A stretch of DNA of 64,000 nt from CALINB01 sp938045325 (lineage in GTDB: Bacteria > Pseudomonadota > Alphaproteobacteria > Rhodospirillales > CALINB01), in the NCBI GenBank assembly GCA_038114465.1, contig JAYNQW010000015.1, positions 1 to 64,000 of the forward strand, read 5' to 3'. This document shows positions 25,611 to 33,189 of this stretch, piece by piece. The notes beneath the pieces were generated by a model. It saw only the letters and a list, made by a program, of their open reading frames with translations, had not been told where the DNA came from and did no database searches. Positions within the stretch are counted from its first letter, which is position 1, and the number at the start of each line of letters is the position of its first letter. A program made the translations under genes and the position numbers.

Positions 25611-25706
25611 AAGCCTCACCTGCGGAATTAGTTTTGGTTGGCGGGTTGTGCGGAAACATTCCCCGCCCTAATGTCGCGTAACGGTGGCATTTAGGCAAGA
25701 TCGGTC

Positions 25707-26378
25707 ATGATGGAACAAAAAGCGGTTCTCAGTTGGAGCACGGGAAAGGATAGCGCCTGGAGCCTTTATGCATTGCGTCAACAAGGTGTTGAGGTCGTCG
25801 GATTGTTTTCAAGTTTGACCGGTCCCGAAAATGACCGAAAGGTCACCATGCATGGTGTCGACCGGGCCGTCGTTCAGGCGCAAGCCGCCGCTGCCGGTTT
25901 GCCGCTCGAGGAAATATTTTTACCCGATCCGTGCCCGAACGAGGTTTACGAAGAGGTGATGGGCGCGTTCATTGCGCGGATCCGAGAAAAAGGTGTCACC
26001 CATGTTGCGTTCGGCGATTTGTTTCTCGAAGACATCCGTCAATATCGAGAGGATAAACTGAGCGGCACCGGGTTCGAACCGATTTTCCCGCTGTGGGGAC
26101 AGAACACGCAAACCTTGGCACGCGAGATGATCGCCGGCGGATTAGAAGCGCGCGTGGTCAGCGTCGATACCGATCAGCTCGACGGATCGTTCATCGGCCG
26201 GGCTTATGACGAAGCGTTTTTGCGCGATTTACCCGACCGCTGTGATCCGTGTGGGGAAAACGGCGAGTTCCATACCGTATGTTTTGCCGGTCCGATGTTT
26301 CAATCGCCTGTTGATGTCGTTTTGGGCGATGTCAATGAAGGCGAGCGCTATTGGCATCAACGCGCATCGTTGGCGTGA
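25707..26378 (+). CDS. ATP-pyrophosphatase (DUF71/Dph6-like)
   Basis: 223 residues of the PP-loop ATPase fold. The nucleotide site SWSTGKDSAWSL (about 9-20) and the substrate motif GENGEFHTVCFAGPMF near the end define the DUF71/Dph6 group (diphthine-ammonia ligase and bacterial relatives). In bacteria, where diphthamide is absent, the substrate is not known and may be a small amide-forming reaction. It lies alone and convergent with the next dioxygenase (3-bp gap). Confidence 0.85.
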   Translation: MMEQKAVLSWSTGKDSAWSLYALRQQGVEVVGLFSSLTGPENDRKVTMHGVDRAVVQAQAAAAGLPLEEIFLPDPCPNEVYEEVMGAFIARIREKGVTHVAFGDLFLEDIRQYREDKLSGTGFEPIFPLWGQNTQTLAREMIAGGLEARVVSVDTDQLDGSFIGRAYDEAFLRDLPDRCDPCGENGEFHTVCFAGPMFQSPVDVVLGDVNEGERYWHQRASLA

Positions 26379-26381
26379 ACT

Positions 26382-27257
26382 TTAAAACGGCACCGAGCCT
26401 TTAACCGCGGTGCGGTGCATGGTGCGGTACAGCGGCGGATCGATATGGCTATAATCGCCGACGGCGCAATGCTGGGTTTGCACGTTGTCCCAAATCACGA
26501 CATCGTTCGGTTGCCATTGGTGACGGTACATAAACGCCGGCTGCTTGATGTGTTCGAACAACTCTTCGAGAAGCGCTTCGCTTTCATCCTCAGGGATGTC
26601 ACAGATTCTCACCGTGAAGCCTTCGTTCACATATAGGCATTTGCGTTTTGTGTCGGGATGGGTGCGGACCACCGGATGAACGGAATCGGGCACGGTGTTC
26701 TTTTGTGCCTTCGAGGTTTTGCCGCGGATTTTTTCCCGGCCCTGACGCGCTTTGGTTAGTGTCGTGTAGCTGTGAACCGCCTTAAGGCCGCCAATGCGTT
26801 CCTTCATTGCGTCATCGAGTGCGTCATAAGACGCCGCCGTACTGACAAACTGCGTGTCGCCCAAAATGGTACCGTCTTGTTCGGGGAGTTTGATCGCGCG
26901 TAGCAGGGAAAACGACAGCGGGCGCTCTTCATAAGAGATATCGGTGTGCCAATATTGGCCCGCATCGAGAATACCGATGGCGTTGCCCGCCACATCGGTT
27001 TCGTTCGAGGCCACCAGAATTTCCGGATGGCCCTCGAGCGCGTATTGCCCCAGGACATGTTGGTGCAGTTCGCCGAGCTTGCGAGTGAACGCGATTTGCT
27101 GCTCCGGTGTGAGGCGGGATTGATCGCGGATGCAAATAACGCCGTGCTCGTATAGTGCTGATTTAAGGCTATCGAGGCCACCGCCATTAAGCGCGCCGAG
27201 TTCCATCCCGGTAATTTCCGCGCCCAGTGCTTTTCCTAACCGGTGGACCGACAGCAT
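26382..27257 (-). CDS. TauD/TfdA-family dioxygenase (divergent pair, A)
   Basis: 291 residues. Iron ligands: H104 and D106 in QYWHTDISYE and distal H263 in TQHCAVGDY; R282 (TMHRTAVKG) binds 2-oxoglutarate. The order of motifs matches TauD. It is transcribed divergently from another TauD/TfdA gene (27340) from an 82-bp gap with a good promoter on the plus side. The two share the overall plan but clearly differ (for instance WDNVQTQHCAV versus WDNRCLLHRAT), so they are probably different substrates or isoforms. Confidence 0.9.
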   Translation of the reverse strand: MLSVHRLGKALGAEITGMELGALNGGGLDSLKSALYEHGVICIRDQSRLTPEQQIAFTRKLGELHQHVLGQYALEGHPEILVASNETDVAGNAIGILDAGQYWHTDISYEERPLSFSLLRAIKLPEQDGTILGDTQFVSTAASYDALDDAMKERIGGLKAVHSYTTLTKARQGREKIRGKTSKAQKNTVPDSVHPVVRTHPDTKRKCLYVNEGFTVRICDIPEDESEALLEELFEHIKQPAFMYRHQWQPNDVVIWDNVQTQHCAVGDYSHIDPPLYRTMHRTAVKGSVPF

Positions 27258-27273
27258 GATTTGCCCTTGCGAT

Positions 27274-27303
27274 TTGCCAGATAATCGGCTTGGGCTTTAT
27301 AAT
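27274..27303 (+). promoter_or_regulatory. Candidate sigma70 promoter for the plus-strand dioxygenase
   Basis: -35 TTGCCA (27274-27279), 18-bp spacer, -10 TATAAT (27298-27303). The -35 matches five of six consensus bases and the -10 matches all six. It lies in the 82-bp gap between the divergent dioxygenases. Confidence 0.55.
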
Positions 27304-27339
27304 AGGCGCAATAATTCCAAGAATCAAAAACAGGTAAAC

Positions 27340-28227
27340 GTGGCGACAATGGCGGTTAATGATCCGAGTACGATCACGGCGAAACGGCTGACGAAACATA
27401 TCGCCGCTGAAATTTCTGGTGCCGATCTTTCCAAGCCGCTTTCCGATAAGGTCTTCGCGAAAATCCGCGAGTTGTTTCTCGAACACGCTGTTCTCGTTTT
27501 TCATGATCAGAAGATGAATAACGAACAGTTGATGGATTTCAGTCAACGCTTCGGCCGGCTTGATGTTCATCATCTCATTGAGCATACACTGCCCGAACAT
27601 CCCGAGATCCGCATTCTCACCAACAAAAAGAAGAAAGACGGCCAATACATGGGGGCCTATAACGCGGGGCATAATTGGCATACCGACCAGTCGTTCAAGG
27701 AAAAACCGATGCTGGGGACGCTGCTGTTGTGCGATGAGTGTCCACCCGAAGGGGGGAATACGGAATTTGCGTCTTTAACGGCCGCCTACGATGCATTGAG
27801 CGATGAGGCCAAGCAAAAAATAGAACACATGATCGCGACCCACGACCGGAATTATTCTTACAACAAGCGCTATCCCGAACGCCCGCCGCTCTCGGACGAT
27901 CAACTCAAACAAGTGCCGCCGGTCACCCATCCGATGGTTCGCATTCATCGTGAGACCGGGCGCAAGGGACTTTATATTTCGCTGTCGTGCATCCGCGACA
28001 TTGAGGGCATGACCCGCGAGGAGGCCCGCGCGCTGGTCGAGCAATTGAATGAACACGCGACCCAGCCGGAATACGTCTATAGTCATCATTGGAAAGTCGG
28101 TGACCTCGTGGTGTGGGATAACCGGTGCTTGCTGCACCGCGCGACGCCGTTCGACGAGAGTCACATTCGTTTCATGCGGCGCACACAAATCAAGGAAGAC
28201 GGCCCGTTCTCGGCGGATGCCGCCTAG
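27340..28227 (+). CDS. TauD/TfdA-family dioxygenase (divergent pair, B)
   Basis: 295 residues if GTG 27340 is used (AGGT with 4-5 nt spacing) or 292 from ATG 27349; longer frames upstream run through the promoter and into the neighbour's coding region. Iron ligands are in HNWHTDQSF and CLLHRATPF; the 2-oxoglutarate Arg is in RFMRRTQIK. Other TauD hallmarks are DVHHLIEHTLPEHPEI and GGNTEFASLTAAYDALSDEAK. It faces the paralogue at 26382 and is followed after 78 bp by the second MmgE/PrpD gene, which may share its transcript. Likely substrate: a small acid or sulfonate, not identifiable. Confidence 0.9.
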   Translation: MATMAVNDPSTITAKRLTKHIAAEISGADLSKPLSDKVFAKIRELFLEHAVLVFHDQKMNNEQLMDFSQRFGRLDVHHLIEHTLPEHPEIRILTNKKKKDGQYMGAYNAGHNWHTDQSFKEKPMLGTLLLCDECPPEGGNTEFASLTAAYDALSDEAKQKIEHMIATHDRNYSYNKRYPERPPLSDDQLKQVPPVTHPMVRIHRETGRKGLYISLSCIRDIEGMTREEARALVEQLNEHATQPEYVYSHHWKVGDLVVWDNRCLLHRATPFDESHIRFMRRTQIKEDGPFSADAA

Positions 28228-28305
28228 GATTTTGACAAAATGGTTGCTCCGTCGCACAATTGGAGCTGCTTATTTCTTTAAATTGATCGATCAGGAGTTG
28301 GAGCC

Positions 28306-29730
28306 ATGGCACCCGACGGAAAAGCGGCTGAAAACGTTACCGAGCTAAAGCAGGATCAATCCCTTGAAATCACCAAGGGCATTGCCGAGTTTGCGGCCAA
28401 TCTGAAATTTTCCGATCTCCCCGGCGAGGTCGTCGAAGGGGCGAAGAAATCCTTTATGGACACCCTCGGTATCGGTCTGGCCGGTTCCGTGGAAGAAGCT
28501 CCCAACATCGTTGCCGGTTTCGTGAAGGACCAAGGGGCGAAGGAAGTCGCGACTGTTTACGGCATGAGCTTTAAAACCAGCATGCCCTACGCCGCCTGGG
28601 TCAACGGTATCTCCAGCGACATTTTGGGTTTCAGCGATATTTGCGTCGAGTACGTGAACCATCCATCTGTGACGATTGTGCCGGCGCTCGCCGCGCTTGC
28701 CGAAGAAAAGAAACCGAACGGCAAGGACCTGATCACGGCGCATGTGCTGGGCGATGAAGTCGCCGACAATATTTGTAATTCGCTCGGTCCGGAATTTCAC
28801 CTCGCCGGCTGGCACCCGCTTGCGGTCGTCAATACACTCGGCGGCGCCATTGCCTGCGGCAAGGTTCTCGGTTTCGATGCGGATCAAATGGCAAACGCGC
28901 TTGGTGTTGCCAGTGCCGAAGCGGCCGGCATGCGCGGCAACGACGGCAGCTATTCGAAAGCGTACGGTGCCGGGCGTTCGGCGCGCGATGCGTTGTACGC
29001 CGCGTTGATGACGGACCGCGGCTATACCGGTTCGAAGCGGATCCTGGACGTGCGCGACGGTTTCCTTTGCACCTTTGGTGCGGGTGTCGACGGCCATCAA
29101 ATTCTCGAAACCTTAGGTAAGCCGTTCGACTTTATTAAACCCGGCATGACCTACAAGGCGTTCCCGACCTGCACGCGCTCGCACCCGGGTATCTTCGCCG
29201 CGATTCAATTGAAAGAAAAACATGGGATCGACGCGGACGCTATCGAACACGTTCACTGCGCGGTGAGCCCGGCGGTCGACAGGGTGTTGCGTTTCGGCAT
29301 CCCGGAAAATAAATGGGAAGGCAAATACTCACTGCCTTATTCGGTGGCGCTGGCCTTATCCAAGGGCAAGGTCGTGATCAAGGATGTGACGGACGAAAAC
29401 GCGCGTGATCCGGAACTGCGTTCCTTGATGGCAAAAATCAAAATGGAAGTCTCGCCGGAACTCGCGAAGCACGGCTTCCTGCCGCCGCACGCGCCGCATG
29501 GCTGTCACATGACCATCACCATGAAGGACGGCACGGAATACGCGTTTGAGCAAAATCGGGGGCCGTGGGAACCGGCAACGTCGCCGAGCTTCGATGATTT
29601 GGCCGAAAAATTCCGCAGTTGCGCCGAACTGGTTTTGAAAGACGATCAAATCGAGCAGGCTGTCGAGTTTTGCCGCGACCTCGAGAACCAGGACAACATC
29701 GATCCGTTAATGAAGATGATCAGCGGTTAA
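28306..29730 (+). CDS. MmgE/PrpD-family protein (second of two)
   Basis: 474 residues, ATG 28306 with GGAG 6-8 nt before it. It has the PrpD fold: ASNGISSDILGFSDICVEYVNHPSVTIVPALAALAEE-like N-domain with catalytic His region, then GRSARDALYAALMTDRGYTGSKRILDVRDGF and the lid domain. Compared with the first family member at 10787, sequence is quite different and the N-terminus longer by a dozen residues. It follows a dioxygenase, as PrpD proteins of unknown substrate often do. It is convergent with the exonuclease-phosphatase gene, overlapping at the stop codons. Confidence 0.87.
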   Translation: MAPDGKAAENVTELKQDQSLEITKGIAEFAANLKFSDLPGEVVEGAKKSFMDTLGIGLAGSVEEAPNIVAGFVKDQGAKEVATVYGMSFKTSMPYAAWVNGISSDILGFSDICVEYVNHPSVTIVPALAALAEEKKPNGKDLITAHVLGDEVADNICNSLGPEFHLAGWHPLAVVNTLGGAIACGKVLGFDADQMANALGVASAEAAGMRGNDGSYSKAYGAGRSARDALYAALMTDRGYTGSKRILDVRDGFLCTFGAGVDGHQILETLGKPFDFIKPGMTYKAFPTCTRSHPGIFAAIQLKEKHGIDADAIEHVHCAVSPAVDRVLRFGIPENKWEGKYSLPYSVALALSKGKVVIKDVTDENARDPELRSLMAKIKMEVSPELAKHGFLPPHAPHGCHMTITMKDGTEYAFEQNRGPWEPATSPSFDDLAEKFRSCAELVLKDDQIEQAVEFCRDLENQDNIDPLMKMISG

Positions 29731-30551
29731 GCTGCAGCCGGTACCGTTTGTAGCACCGCGCGTACACCCAAATGATCGCTGGGGAAAAGCCCGGTGAGCG
29801 GGTCGGGTTTGTCGAGAACCACATCACTTGATACGGCCTCGAAGCGTTGCGTGCGCTTTCGTGGGATCATGAACAGATAATCGATCCGTTTCAGCGCCTT
29901 GCCTTTGTTGTCGCCGCTTTTTTCAAGCTTGGTCGCGCCCGCTTGGTTTTTTGCGCCGGCCTCGGCGAGATCGATGGCCGTGAGATTGCGCAGTCCGGTC
30001 AGCCAGCGGATCACCGGGCTATCGGGTGTGGCATTCAAATCGCCGCCCAGGATCACCGTATCGTGATCGCGGTCTTCACGAATACGGGTTACGATCCGCT
30101 GCATTTCCTTGGTGCGCAGATCGTGGGCCTCGGGCAGGTAACTCAAATGCGTATTCACCACTAAAACAGGCTGGCCTGGCGTTTTAACCGAAACAAATTG
30201 CGCAACCCGTTGCCCGTCTTCAGGGTCGCTCGGCAGTTGGATGGCGCCGATGGGGTCCAATGAGAAGCGCGACAGCACGGCGAGGCCGGAATGGCTGTTC
30301 ACTTCTTTATCTTCAAACACACGCTGTTTCTCCCGAGCTGGTTGAAAAAAGCCGTTCATTTCTAATGTCTCGGCCAGGTGTTGTGCTGTGTTGGCGTCAC
30401 TTTTGGGTGCGGTGAAACATTCCTGCAGCAGGATAATATCGGGTTTGATCGCGGCCAAGCCTTCGGTCATTAAGCGCAGGCGGACACGGTATTCGCCATC
30501 GCATTTCCATGTATTGAGCGTGATGATGGAGAGTTGATTGTTGTTCGGCAT
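29727..30551 (-). CDS. Endonuclease/exonuclease/phosphatase-family hydrolase
   Basis: 274 residues of the EEP superfamily. Motifs in order: LSIITLNTWKC near the start (N), PDIILLQECF (Glu metal ligand), VLVVNTHLSYLPEA (His), VILGGDLNATPDSP (Asp/Asn) and LFPSDHLGVRAVL (SDH catalytic end). No signal peptide is seen, so it is probably cytoplasmic. Substrates range over DNA, RNA, lipids and small phosphodiesters and cannot be read here. Its 4-bp overlap with PrpD is convergent. Confidence 0.87.
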   Translation of the reverse strand: MPNNNQLSIITLNTWKCDGEYRVRLRLMTEGLAAIKPDIILLQECFTAPKSDANTAQHLAETLEMNGFFQPAREKQRVFEDKEVNSHSGLAVLSRFSLDPIGAIQLPSDPEDGQRVAQFVSVKTPGQPVLVVNTHLSYLPEAHDLRTKEMQRIVTRIREDRDHDTVILGGDLNATPDSPVIRWLTGLRNLTAIDLAEAGAKNQAGATKLEKSGDNKGKALKRIDYLFMIPRKRTQRFEAVSSDVVLDKPDPLTGLFPSDHLGVRAVLQTVPAAA

Positions 30552-30610
30552 CGCGAGGTGTGGGGTACGTTATTTTCAGCCGCTTATTTTATAAAGCAAA
30601 GGTTTATGGG

Positions 30611-31336
30611 TTATGACCAAAACAGCAAACCTTCAAAATCGCCGATTGGATTTTTGTGATTGCGGTCTTCGGGATGCGTCATGACGATACCGTATTGCCC
30701 GCCGTTAAAAAGCAGAGGCGAGCCGTTGATGTAATGGAAATGCTCGACTTCGCCGATGAATATCAAATGATCGCCGCCGTCGTGGCGGATGGCGTTGCGG
30801 CATTCGAACGTGGCCAGGCAATTTTCCAGAATTGGCGCGCCGCCGCGGCCTTCGGTCCAATCGATTCCGGCAAATTTATCATCAGACGAAGTCGCGAATT
30901 GATTGGACAGATCGCGTTGGTCTCTTGTCAACACATTCACGGCAAAATGCGAGCACGCTTCGAAGGCGGGTAGCGACGGCGACTGTTTTCCGAGGCACCA
31001 CAGCACCTGCGGCGGCTCCAGAGAAACGGCGGCGAATGAATTAACGGTCAGGCCTTCGGGCTTGGCGTTGAACCCGCGGGTTGTGATGACGGTGATACCG
31101 GTCGCGAACCGGCCAAGAGCGTTGCGAAACTCCCGGGTATCGATCGTTTGTTCAAGCGGATAAAGATCGGGCCTGAGGTCATGGCGTGCGATGCCGGTTA
31201 GACGCTCGATCTCGAGGACCCGTTCTGCCGGAATCCGTGACCATTGGTAAAGGGCTTGGCGGGTCACCCCGAGGCTTTCGGCCAGATGATTGACACTGCC
31301 CAGACGCTGGGCGGCGGATTTGAGGATCGCTAACAT
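30611..31336 (-). CDS. HTH (YdaS/Cro-like)-flavin reductase fusion
   Basis: 241 residues from ATG 31336, taken because longer starts run through a palindrome. Residues 1-60 are a YdaS/Cro-like helix-turn-helix: LGSVNHLAESLGVTRQALYQWSRIPAERVLEIERLTGIARHDLRPDLYP. Residues about 67-235 are a flavin reductase-like split barrel: FRNALGRFATGITVITTRG, GLTVNSFAAVSLEPPQVLWCLGKQSPSL, NVLTRDQRDLSNQF and HLIFIGEVEHF. Such enzymes bind FMN and reduce it with NAD(P)H for a two-component monooxygenase. A DNA-binding module fused to the redox enzyme implies a regulator that senses flavin or redox state. The perfect palindrome at 31343-31363, only 7 nt before the start, is its likely own operator. I know of no standard protein with this combination. 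Confidence 0.8.
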   Translation of the reverse strand: MLAILKSAAQRLGSVNHLAESLGVTRQALYQWSRIPAERVLEIERLTGIARHDLRPDLYPLEQTIDTREFRNALGRFATGITVITTRGFNAKPEGLTVNSFAAVSLEPPQVLWCLGKQSPSLPAFEACSHFAVNVLTRDQRDLSNQFATSSDDKFAGIDWTEGRGGAPILENCLATFECRNAIRHDGGDHLIFIGEVEHFHYINGSPLLFNGGQYGIVMTHPEDRNHKNPIGDFEGLLFWS

Positions 31337-31342
31337 AGAGGC

Positions 31343-31371
31343 TTGGTAAGCAATTCTTACCAATATGTCAA
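31343..31371 (-). promoter_or_regulatory. Promoter with embedded palindromic operator of the HTH-flavin reductase
   Basis: Read on the minus strand: -35 TTGACA (31371-31366), 17-bp spacer, -10 TACCAA (31348-31343), weak at three of six. A perfect palindrome of 8-bp arms (TTGGTAAG 31343-31350; CTTACCAA 31356-31363) around 5 bp lies between and over these elements, a classic repressor position. Transcription would start near the ATG, suggesting a leaderless message. Confidence 0.6.
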
Positions 31372-31410
31372 GTTATGCTTTAATAACGTGAATGATCTTC
31401 AAAGTCCGGC

Positions 31411-32280
31411 TTATTTCTGGGTTTTTTTATACCAATCGAGGATTTGATCACCGGTCCAGAACAACACATCATCGTAGGCCGATAACGTTTCGATCAAGCG
31501 TTGGTAATATCGGATGCGATGGGGCACGCCGGTGAGGTAAGGATGCACGGCGAGGGCCATGATCCGGGCATTCTCCTTGCCTTCTTCATAAAGGCATTCG
31601 AACTGATCCATGGTGCGATTAAACAATTCGGATGCAGGCTGTTCCTGAATGGCGAACATGGCGACGTCGTTGATTTCGACGGAGTAGGGGATGGAGTAAA
31701 GCGGTCCCGACCGGGTTTTTAGTTCACACGGCAGATCATCGAGTACCCAATCGGCGACATATTCCACGCCGGCATCCACGAGATATTCAGGCGTGTTGGC
31801 CGTTTGCGTGAGGCCCGGGCCCATCCAGCCACGCGGGTGTTGCCCCGTGTGCTGTTTAATCGTCGTGACGGTTTTTTGGATGGTGGCACTTTCATCCGCC
31901 GTGAGGTGCATGGGGATTTGCACATAATTATGCCCCATCATCTCCCACTTTGACTTTTTGGCTGCCGTCACAACTTGCGGGTAAGCTTCGCATACGGAGC
32001 CGTTCAAAGCGAGTGTCGCGCGAATTTTAGCTTGATCGAGGATTTTTTTTATCCGCCAAAAGCCGACCCGCATGCCGTACTCTGCCCATGTCCAGTTCGG
32101 AATGTCGGGCTCAAAGCGCTTGCCGCCTGGTGCGCTCATCACTTGGCGCGGCAGAGGACGAAGTGGATCCCAAACCTCTACGGTGACCAGTGGCCAAACG
32201 ACAATCCGGGCCTTGCCGGGAAGTTTTAATTTTGGCCGGTCGATGATGGGTAGATAAGGGACGCGATCGCTGAGTTTCAT
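31411..32280 (-). CDS. Polysaccharide deacetylase-family hydrolase
   Basis: 289 residues of carbohydrate esterase-4 type. Motifs for the NodB fold are seen: a first beta strand with VEVWDPLRPL, then ATLALNGSVCEAYPQVV, MGHNYVQIPMHL and GWMGPGLTQTANTPEYL, with the final His/Asp-like region ALAVHPYLTG. Spacing resembles the PuuE/allantoinase subgroup rather than chitin deacetylases; in that subgroup a small cyclic amide (allantoin-like) is the substrate. No signal peptide, hence cytoplasmic. It diverges from the FGE-like gene with a palindrome in the gap. Confidence 0.8.
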   Translation of the reverse strand: MKLSDRVPYLPIIDRPKLKLPGKARIVVWPLVTVEVWDPLRPLPRQVMSAPGGKRFEPDIPNWTWAEYGMRVGFWRIKKILDQAKIRATLALNGSVCEAYPQVVTAAKKSKWEMMGHNYVQIPMHLTADESATIQKTVTTIKQHTGQHPRGWMGPGLTQTANTPEYLVDAGVEYVADWVLDDLPCELKTRSGPLYSIPYSVEINDVAMFAIQEQPASELFNRTMDQFECLYEEGKENARIMALAVHPYLTGVPHRIRYYQRLIETLSAYDDVLFWTGDQILDWYKKTQK

Positions 32281-32315
32281 GAGGGCCGCTCAAGTAAATT
32301 TTATTTCTGAGAAAA

Positions 32316-32335
32316 CCAGAATAACCTTATTCTGG
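32316..32335. promoter_or_regulatory. 20-bp palindrome between divergent genes
   Basis: CCAGAATAA (32316-32324), CC, TTATTCTGG (32327-32335): a perfect 9-bp inverted repeat with a 2-bp centre, in the 89-bp gap between divergent deacetylase and FGE-like genes. The tight centre fits a dimeric regulator site better than a hairpin. Confidence 0.45.
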
Positions 32336-32369
32336 CTAAAAGGATATCCCCTGGATAGGCAAAATAGAA

Positions 32370-33182
32370 ATGATTGTGCGACGTTTATTTTTGCTGGCCG
32401 TGTTGATGCATCTTTCCATCGGTGTTGCCTTGGCGGATCAATCGATGATCCGTATCGAGGGCGGTACATTTATGATGGGCAGCAATTCGAGTCTCGTAGA
32501 TGAATATCCGAGCCACCCGGTGACGGTGAAAACGTTTTATCTCGATAAAACCGTTGTTAGCAACGCACAGTTTATTCCGTATCTCAATCGGTTCGGTCAT
32601 GACGGACCGAACGGTGAGCGTATGTATGATCTACGTGACAACGATGCCCGCATCAAAATGCTGGTGCGGCGCAGTTATGTTCCTTTAAAGGGCCATGAAA
32701 ATATGCCGGTAACCGAAGTGAGCTGGATCGCAGCCCGGCATTACTGTGAAAATCTCGGCAAACGGTTACCGACGGAAGCGGAATGGGAATATGCCGCCCG
32801 CGGCAAGGAGGGCCGAAAATATCCCTGGGGGAACCAAGCGCCGGATGCAACACGCGCGCATTACGATAAAGAATGGGGCGACATGGCACCCGTGGATGCG
32901 TATCCGAAGGGTGCGACTCCCGAAGGCGTTCTCGGCCTGGCAGGCAATGTGCATGAATGGACGACGAGCGAGTCCGATCCTTATCCCTATAAGCCCAATG
33001 ACGGTCGTGAGGAGGTCAATTATTTTGCCGACCGTGTGACGCGCGGCGGCGCACATGACAGTCCGGTCGATGAATTGATCGCAACATGGCGCGGCGCGAC
33101 GGTCTCACGTAATCCGAACGGCGGTAATCACAGCATCGGGTTTCGCTGTGCAAAATCGGTTAAAGAAACGGCACAGCGTTAG
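32370..33182 (+). CDS. FGE-sulfatase-like (SUMF1/CLec fold) exported protein without the catalytic Cys pair
   Basis: 270 residues with a signal peptide (about 1-22, ending ALA-DQ). The rest is the formylglycine-generating-enzyme-like fold: IEGGTFMMGSNSSLVDEYPSHPVTVKTFYLDKTVVSNAQFIPYL, PVTEVSWIAARHYCENLGKRLPTEAEWEYAARG, GLAGNVHEWTTS and RVTRGGAHDSPVDELIATWRGA. Real FGE needs two close Cys near the C-terminus; only C in GFRCAKS is present there, so oxidising cysteine in sulfatases is unlikely. No sulfatase gene is nearby. Exported members may be ligand-binding proteins. Function unknown. Confidence 0.82.
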   Translation: MIVRRLFLLAVLMHLSIGVALADQSMIRIEGGTFMMGSNSSLVDEYPSHPVTVKTFYLDKTVVSNAQFIPYLNRFGHDGPNGERMYDLRDNDARIKMLVRRSYVPLKGHENMPVTEVSWIAARHYCENLGKRLPTEAEWEYAARGKEGRKYPWGNQAPDATRAHYDKEWGDMAPVDAYPKGATPEGVLGLAGNVHEWTTSESDPYPYKPNDGREEVNYFADRVTRGGAHDSPVDELIATWRGATVSRNPNGGNHSIGFRCAKSVKETAQR

Positions 33183-33189
33183 TGGCCGA

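Noticed and set aside
28345..29100. 251-residue open frame opposite the second PrpD gene
   Set aside because: Shadow of the MmgE/PrpD frame, with no start signal or known motif.
32370..33182. True sulfatase-activating FGE
   Set aside because: The pair of Cys needed for catalysis is missing and no sulfatase is in the window.
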